Shown piece after piece: positions 58,207 through 64,000 of a stretch of DNA of 64,000 nt. Below the pieces are notes generated by a model. The model was not told where the DNA came from and did no database searches. It saw nothing but the letters and a program-made list of their open reading frames with translations. Source of the stretch: Saposhnikovia divaricata (Eukaryota > Streptophyta > Magnoliopsida > Apiales > Apiaceae); NCBI GenBank assembly GCA_036435485.1, contig CM071598.1:143386148-143450147 (forward strand), given 5' to 3'. How positions within the stretch are numbered: the first letter of the stretch is position 1; each line of letters begins with the position of its first letter. Made by a program: the position numbers and the translations under genes.

Positions 58207-60250
58207 GCCACGGCCCAGAGCAGACAATATCATACTAATGTGGAGTTAATGGGTGTTGCGTGGCCCAACAGGAAGCACTATTAGTACGTAGTATATCATA
58301 ATTTCTTCATGATCTTAAGGGGTTAGTTATTCAAGATAATAAGTACTTACATCATCAACAGCTTCTCGAAGCAAGCAAATTTGATCCACGGAGACAGTTT
58401 TTATCTGTTAACACTCAAGTTGAAGTATGTGTAAACTTTTATTCAATCTCCCTCTTTAAAGATCGATACATATGAATCAGCTAATTGTAGATGTACCTGT
58501 TCTTGAATTGTCCAGACAACCCTTTCAGAACAGGGAGGAGTGGTCAGTGAACCATTATACCTGTAAAATTCTGTACCAAAAATCCCGATTTCATTTGGAT
58601 CCAATGCCCTGGAGTGTATTTCTTTAACACTGCTACTGCTTACGAATGTTGAGATGTAATTTGATAACTGAAACCAACCCAACCATATTATTATGAACAA
58701 AAATTAATTATGTGTAGATTCGTTGGCTGATTCCAGAATTTAAGCATACACACAGGTACAAGGAATTCAAACTATCTAGTATATGCACCTTCTCGAGGAA
58801 TGGGTCTGGTGAATACCCAATTCTGTAGAGGATAGCAATCATCGTAAAATTTTGTATTTGTTCGGTATCACCTTGAACAATGTGCAATTCTAAATCATAT
58901 CTACAAACAAAAGATTAATTTTTAACATCAAAACTTTCAGAGAAGGTTAATAATAAAATTATTAAGCAACATTTTTTGGTAGTGTTTTGAGATCGTACAA
59001 GTCAAATGTAAGACCATATACTTGTTTAGATCTAGAATTAGAAATAGAAACAATTATGAGCTTTAGCCACAATGAATAGTTATTATTAATATCATTTAGT
59101 ATATTAAGCAACCTCCTCATTCCGCGGAAAATTATAGAGGAACGTTAAAAAATTTTCTTTTAATCTTTGCCATTCAATTGTCGATCCAACGGTGTGGAAG
59201 CTGATTGTTATATAACTGGTCCTTGACAATCAATTGTTAGGGACCAGGACCCATGAAGGAGATAGCAGATCAAAGTACCTATTGCCATTGAGAGTGTGCT
59301 TGGAAGGTGAGTGCCAGTGACATTGGCTCAAAGTGTATACTTTGCCTTTGATAGAAATAGATCCTCCATCAACCCAACGAAGCTGCAGAGCAGTTGATAT
59401 TATACCAGCACATACACATATAGATATGCACGTCGATCAATTTCACACTACATTACTCTACATTTATTATCACATGGCAATCGATTTTGATCATGACTAT
59501 AAATACAGAGTAACGGGCCTAACGGCCAGAAGTAACTAACTAGAGCAATTCTGGTAAGGGGTGTGATCAACTGTCATGTGACATTTACATGGAAAATCAC
59601 TGTTTTACCTGTATATCATTGCCTCTATTATGGAGAATTGTATTAGTGGCAGGCTTGTAATTTCTGGTCACCGTCTCTAACTTAGGAACAAAATCAAGTC
59701 TTCCCCTCATAAACAAATCGACCAGGGAGTACTACATCTTGCCATACTTGCAATCCGCCCAGCTTGAATTCAGATCTCCCCATACTTGTGGTCCCTTCTT
59801 ACTAAAGATTATGTAATCAAATTTAAGCTCATTGCCTGCAGCATAGCACACATGTTAAACCTTTTTATGTTAAAGAAAGACCGTATTGTAGCATGCATAT
59901 CGAGTTTGTCCCAATTAAACGTAGCCTACTCAGTTATTAAACCTAGTACTGCGACTAAGTTAATTAGACTAAAAGTTGGTGTTGTACGTAAGAAATGATC
60001 AGAGAACGATCGTTGCATGTGAGGAAGAACTTACCAACTTCTTGAGCTGTGGATATTGTGACGTGCCAATGAGAAGAAGCGATACGAGAAAGGATTCAAT
60101 AATGCACAAAGCAGGCTTCATTTGTGGAGTCTCCATAGTTTGCTAAAGAGATTCTCATGACATATAGCTAGTGTGGACATGCAGACACATAGCTAGCAGC
60201 TCAAAAGAAAATGGAACTACAAGGGTAGATATTTCTTATAGGGAGAATAT

Positions 60251-61150
60251 TGTATAACAATATTTTGGAGGTTGCTGGAATTATGGAGCAAAATACGGAT
60301 ATTCTGCTAAGAACACGAAGAACACGGAGGAGATATGTAATTGTTTGTGGCTGATCTTGTTTGTTGATATTTCGGGGGTGAGCTGTCAATCATCCATAAC
60401 AAGATGCCTACATACCCTATTTATAGGGACCAAGCCATACGTAGTTCTCTTGGAGAAGAAGTTATCTAGATGGGCTAGGGTTTCTATGGGCTCGACTAGG
60501 CCCGAATCCACTAGACGTCTTCTTGGGCTGATATATTTTACCCATTTATTCTGCTCATGCGACCTCGTTGAGCTTAGATATGAGCCTTCATAAGAGTATT
60601 CTAGGCCTCGCTGGACCTTTAGCTAGGCCTCGCTGGACCTTGCAGAGAGATGTGATAGATGCTATCCCATACTAGGGATTACTAGCGAACTCGACCCACA
60701 ACTTGGGGTCGCAAACTTCCACATTGTGCTTGATAGTATATTGGACTGATTCCTGATGATGTTGAGCCTTCATATGGAGATAAACACAATAAGATTATAA
60801 AATGGCGGAGCCTAGCTGATGCGACCTCTAGGCCGGGCTAGCATGAGACGCCTAAAGGCCTAGCGTGAGACCCCTTGGAGGCCTAGCGTGAGACCCCTTT
60901 TCCTTCATTTTTGGCATGAGAGGACGTCTTTAGTATTAACAGGTCATAGTGAGGTGACCCCTGGGGTGATAGTGTCTTCAAGAGATTTATGAGATAGAGG
61001 TGAGGTGGTCCCTAATTGGGCCTCATGCCTTGCTGATCCTTCTTCAATATTTGGGCCCATTGAGAGATATTTGAGCACATTAGGAGAGGTGGGCCCCAAG
61101 TATAGTCCATTGGGCCTGTTTAGGACCTATGCCGAGATTCGGGCATAACA
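60251..61150 (-). repeat. 3' LTR of a minus-strand LTR retrotransposon upstream of CA
   Basis: On the minus strand TGTTATGCCCGAATC begins right after a polypurine tract GGGGGGTAGT (61160-61151), and the likely end is ...ATTGTTATACA at 60251. A perfect TATA box CCCTATAAATAGGG is at 60428-60415. Similar TATA-proximal sequence occurs at 32.17-32.22 kb. Since the PPT is to the right, this is the left-hand 3' LTR and the element body runs out of the window. The left edge is inferred from TG..CA form only. Confidence 0.65.
60415..60428 (-). promoter_or_regulatory. LTR TATA box facing the carbonic anhydrase
   Basis: CCCTATAAATAGGG, itself palindromic, about 280 bp upstream of the CA start codon and in the orientation of both LTR and gene. 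Confidence 0.6.
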
Positions 61151-64000
61151 ACTACCCCCCGATTCCATATGCCATTATGAATGCGATGTGGAATCAAGTA
61201 AAATTGTATCTTCCACTTATGTCTTCAAGTCTTTTTTTGGAATGAGAAGACTCTTCTCCGAGCTTGTTCCTTGCTGATATAAATTTCTTTTTTCTTCCTA
61301 ATATTTTTGAAAATATTTTGAAATTTTGGGAGCCTCCTTGCTTGATAGCTTTTGATTTTTCTAATTAAATGCAACTCCATGTCTCCTCGCACTGGCCACC
61401 TCGCTCCATTTTATTTTCGCACACACGAACTTCAATTCAAGTGCAGTTGCTTTTATTTATATACACTCGGACCCTACTGCCAATTTTTTTACCTTGACTT
61501 TGTTGCTTTGTATAGCTTTTCCGTTTCTTTATTTTTTCTTTTTTCATTCGTGAGTGGACCCCACATCCAGTTCCATTCCAGGCGGCCTCCTATTTGTACA
61601 CAGCATTTTTGACTTCACAGATTTTGTAATTGTACACGCCATACTTGATTTATTTTTCCTTGGCTGCCCTTCGATTTATTTCTTCTACACGAGCCGCATC
61701 TCCTTTTTATTTTTATTTTTCTATTCATTGCACAGGCCCCGCAATTAAACTTCCTGCCTTCGATGTGACTTGTTTTCTTTTTTACATCTCCTTACAAGCT
61801 TTTTTTTTCCTTTTATAATCACACTAACCGCATATGTCGAACAAGCGAGCTGAGCTTCTGTTTCGTTTAATGAAATTTTCACCAGTTTCTTCACTTTCAT
61901 CGCACCTTGATCTCTTTTAATATACTCTCTTTTGTGCACATGTATACAAACCCAATTCCTTAACATTTTAAACCATCATTAGGCTCCACCAGCATGACTT
62001 AAAGTCACGTCCAGGTAACTTTTTTTTTCTTTTGAAGTTATGCGAACTGCTAATATCATGCACACGGGCCTGGGCCCCCACTTCGCAATTTTTTTTTCTT
62101 GCTTCGTAGTGTTCAATTTGCCCTGCATCGATTTTTCTTGCTTTGATTCGGTCTTCTCCTCGCATTGCACCATTTCTTTAGCATTTATATCGTTTTCTAA
62201 TTCAGCTACAGCCAAACTTCTTGTACTTTAATCAATTCGCAGGTCCCACCAACTTGAATTAAGGACATATAACTCACATACGTGAACTTGAAATACATGC
62301 TTTGACTCTACTTTATTCATATGGAGTATATGTTTTATGTCAACATAATTAATATGGCACTTCAATTTTTTATTCCTATCGGCCCCGCTTGACTTGTAAA
62401 TTGTACATGCATTTTGCCATCCAATATTTGACCATATTCTTCGTAGACTCATAGTCCATCCCCGTTATTTTTTAACTTTGCTTTTACGTGTTACCACGTG
62501 TATAATGGCCACCACTTGCCAACTTCGCATGATTTTTTTTCTGAGTCCTCGCGTAGCTGATTTTTTTTTCTTTTCTAAAACGCGAGCTCCTTTCTCGACT
62601 TCATCATTTGCTGATAAAATGAACACAGCCTCCTCGCAATACAGCTTTTCATCCTCTTCCGCTTCGCACAAACTTCACTTTTTTTTTTAAATATGTAACC
62701 TCGCATGTGAAATTTTTCTTAAATTCCCAGTCTCCTTGCTGCACCATATAATCGCCTCGCATTCGCATATAACGAGCTCGACCTTTTTTTTTCCTCTACT
62801 TCGCCTTCAGCTTTGCAGACCCATTCGCAAGTAATTTTTTTTTAAATAACCCTGCAGGCCAATACCATTCCAATTTCAAGTACAAAATGTGGACCTCACA
62901 GCTGCACACCAATATCACCTCGTTGCTTCTTGTATTATCCTTAATATGAACTGCTAAGAACCATGCTTTTTTTCATTCTTCTTATCCTATGCAGGCCCCA
63001 CTTTCAATATTCTTGCCAGTCTTCGATTAATGACTTCGCTTCGCCTTTTTTTTTTTCTTTTTTTTTTTTCGCGGGCCCCCACAAAATTGGCTTGCAACTT
63101 TTCTTCATTGTATCTGCAGAGCTCGTGCACGCCATCCTTGATTAGTTTTCTTTTCTCATTTTTTTTACGCTTCGCTTCGCCTGCTTTCCATAATTCTCAG
63201 TCTTACATGACACTGCACTGGCTTGATTTTGCATGCTTGGTTCTTCACTAATAAAATCGTATGTTAGTTTTTTTTTCTTCCCAGTTTCACCACATTGCTG
63301 ATTTTAGCCTCGTCTCGCATGCGGTAGCTGGTGGGTCTTGTCTTACAATTTTTCAAATATCCCACTAGAGGAGGTGTTTATGTAATGCCACTACCCCTCG
63401 AGTCCCCATTATCATTGTAGATGTAATGAGGAATCAAAGTTTTTCAGCAACCTTCTTGTATTATTTGGAGTTGACACCATTTGTAATGAAGAGAATTTGA
63501 TGTAATCCCGCTGTAAGCATACTTGACTTTTTCAACGCTATCCCAGAGCACTTGTACTATTCATTGTTGTGCCAAGGCACTTGGCCTCATCAACGCTATC
63601 TGGGAGAACTTGGCCACATCATTCTGAAAGGATATCTTCGATATAATATTTATTTTGGTATTTCTACGACTTAACATAAAATTTAAATACACATAGAATC
63701 CTCTCCACTAGGTCATATATTTAATTGATTCGGTCAAAAGTCAAATGGTCAATTCTAGCAAAATTCATCATCCTATTTTAAATACAAGAGATATTCCAAT
63801 TTGCTGAAAAATCAAACTACACTAAGGCAATAAGATCGAAGAAGAAATATCGAGGTTTGATATTTTTTAGATCTTCACTGCGATATGAATAAGGCAACAA
63901 GCTCGAACAAAGAATATTCGAGATTTAATATTCTTTAGAGAACTCGTGCTAAATTAAAAAATGATCAGTTTTATTCGAAAAATATTCTGTCTTCGTACTC
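61151..64000 (-). mobile_element. internal 3' region of the same LTR retrotransposon (non-coding, T-rich)
   Basis: 2.85 kb of pyrimidine-rich sequence with many runs of 8-12 T, interspersed with CTTCGC, TCGCG and GGGCCCC words. No retrotransposon domain and no convincing ORF is seen on either strand. At 63388-63440 CACTACCCCTCGAGTCCCC...GATGTAATGAGGAATCAAAG resembles the PPT-proximal sequence at 61151-61205 (ACTACCCCCCGATTCC...GCGATGTGGAATCAAG). Long non-coding tracts before the 3' LTR are known in Tat/Ogre-type gypsy elements; assignment is an inference. Confidence 0.45.

Larger units (their letters stand above)
52405..58290. repeat. dispersed plant repeat in the last CA intron, split by the chromovirus
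   Basis: Left part 52405-52545 (CAACCCAAGTCCCACATCG... CAAATCCGTGCGGGCTTGGCC) and right part 58212-about 58290 (GGCCCAGAGCAGACAATATC... AATGTGGAGTTAATGGGTGTTG) join to a sequence I recognise as widespread in plant genomes. Its ends are loosely inverted (CAACCCAAGTCCCACAT against ATGTGGAGTTAATGGGTG). Family name not certain; exact ends not determined. Confidence 0.5.
52315..60136 (-). pseudogene. alpha-carbonic anhydrase, 7 exons, probably pseudogenized
   Basis: Minus-strand exons: 60136-60035, 59835-59609, 59382-59279, 58900-58789, 58667-58497, 58404-58351 and 52374-52315. GT..AG borders and phases agree from exon 2 on. The product would be a secreted or plastid alpha-type CA (CO2 hydration). 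Seen are zinc ligands in QCHWHSPS and ELHIV, GSLTTPPCSE with the active-site Thr pair, and the usual end RPLQQLNGR. Damage: exon 1 joins exon 2 only after a one-base frameshift in the signal region (near 60060); TAG at 59734-59732 in exon 2 at the GKM-x-SP-type position; Lys replaces the conserved gatekeeper Glu (SPSKHT). The last intron is 5,976 bp because it contains a chromovirus. An LTR lies 115 bp upstream. A sequencing error could explain one lesion, hardly all three. Confidence 0.85.

Noticed and set aside
61352..63251. Several Phe/Leu-rich short ORFs in the terminal T-rich region
   Set aside because: They come from T runs; composition is that of translated polypyrimidine, without domain or start context.

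Overview
This is nuclear DNA from a flowering plant, most likely a eudicot: AT-rich intergenic sequence, introns with GT..AG borders, TATA-type promoters, and retrotransposons of plant lineages (Sirevirus-type Ty1/copia, chromovirus Ty3/gypsy, plant L1-type LINE, Helitron, Stowaway, hAT and Mutator-like non-autonomous elements). I cannot name the species. About four fifths of the window is transposon-derived. Only two ordinary host genes are visible, both in the right part.

Layout. (1) 1 to about 10.33 kb: a decayed Sirevirus-type copia element on the minus strand (E1), cut by the left window edge: 5' LTR, gag, pol, spacer, envelope-like ORF. It abuts a minus-strand LINE remnant (10.40-11.74 kb). 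(2) 12.108-27.261 kb: a Helitron-like element of about 2.1 kb net, split by a young 12.69 kb copia element (E2, plus strand, TSD TAATA) and by a 313 bp Stowaway MITE. E2 has gag, pol, an envelope-like ORF and, between pol and the envelope-like ORF, what looks like a complete small gene on the opposite strand. (3) 27.3-32.85 kb: non-coding sequence with three inverted-repeat elements and an LTR-like fragment. (4) 32.867-46.580 kb: a 5'-truncated LINE (16-18 bp TSD, poly-A tail) broken by a third copia element (E3, 33.653-43.501 kb, TSD AATAC). E3 itself carries a 773 bp hAT-type MITE with an 8 bp TSD. (5) 47.081-51.212 kb: an apparently intact three-exon gene for a QRT3-like polygalacturonase (plus strand), with MITEs in its second intron. 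(6) 60.136-52.315 kb, minus strand: a seven-exon alpha-carbonic anhydrase gene whose last intron holds a very young 5.66 kb chromovirus. The gene has a frameshift, a nonsense codon and a changed active-site residue, so it is probably a pseudogene. (7) 60.251 kb to the end: the 3' LTR and part of the interior of another minus-strand LTR retrotransposon, inserted about 115 bp upstream of the carbonic anhydrase start codon.

How the parts relate. The order of insertion can be read from nesting: LINE before E3 before the hAT MITE; Helitron before E2 and Stowaway; dispersed repeat in the carbonic anhydrase intron before the chromovirus. By-eye LTR comparison gives 4 differences in 508 bp for E2, about two in 370 for the chromovirus and about two dozen in 850 for E3. 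All three copia elements share the Sirevirus plan (gag, pol, extra envelope-like ORF). Each has a private palindromic LTR motif that recurs inside the element, and each has a TTGCAG|G acceptor-like sequence exactly at the gag/pol boundary. The most unusual object is the antisense gene-like unit in E2 at 20.13-20.80 kb.
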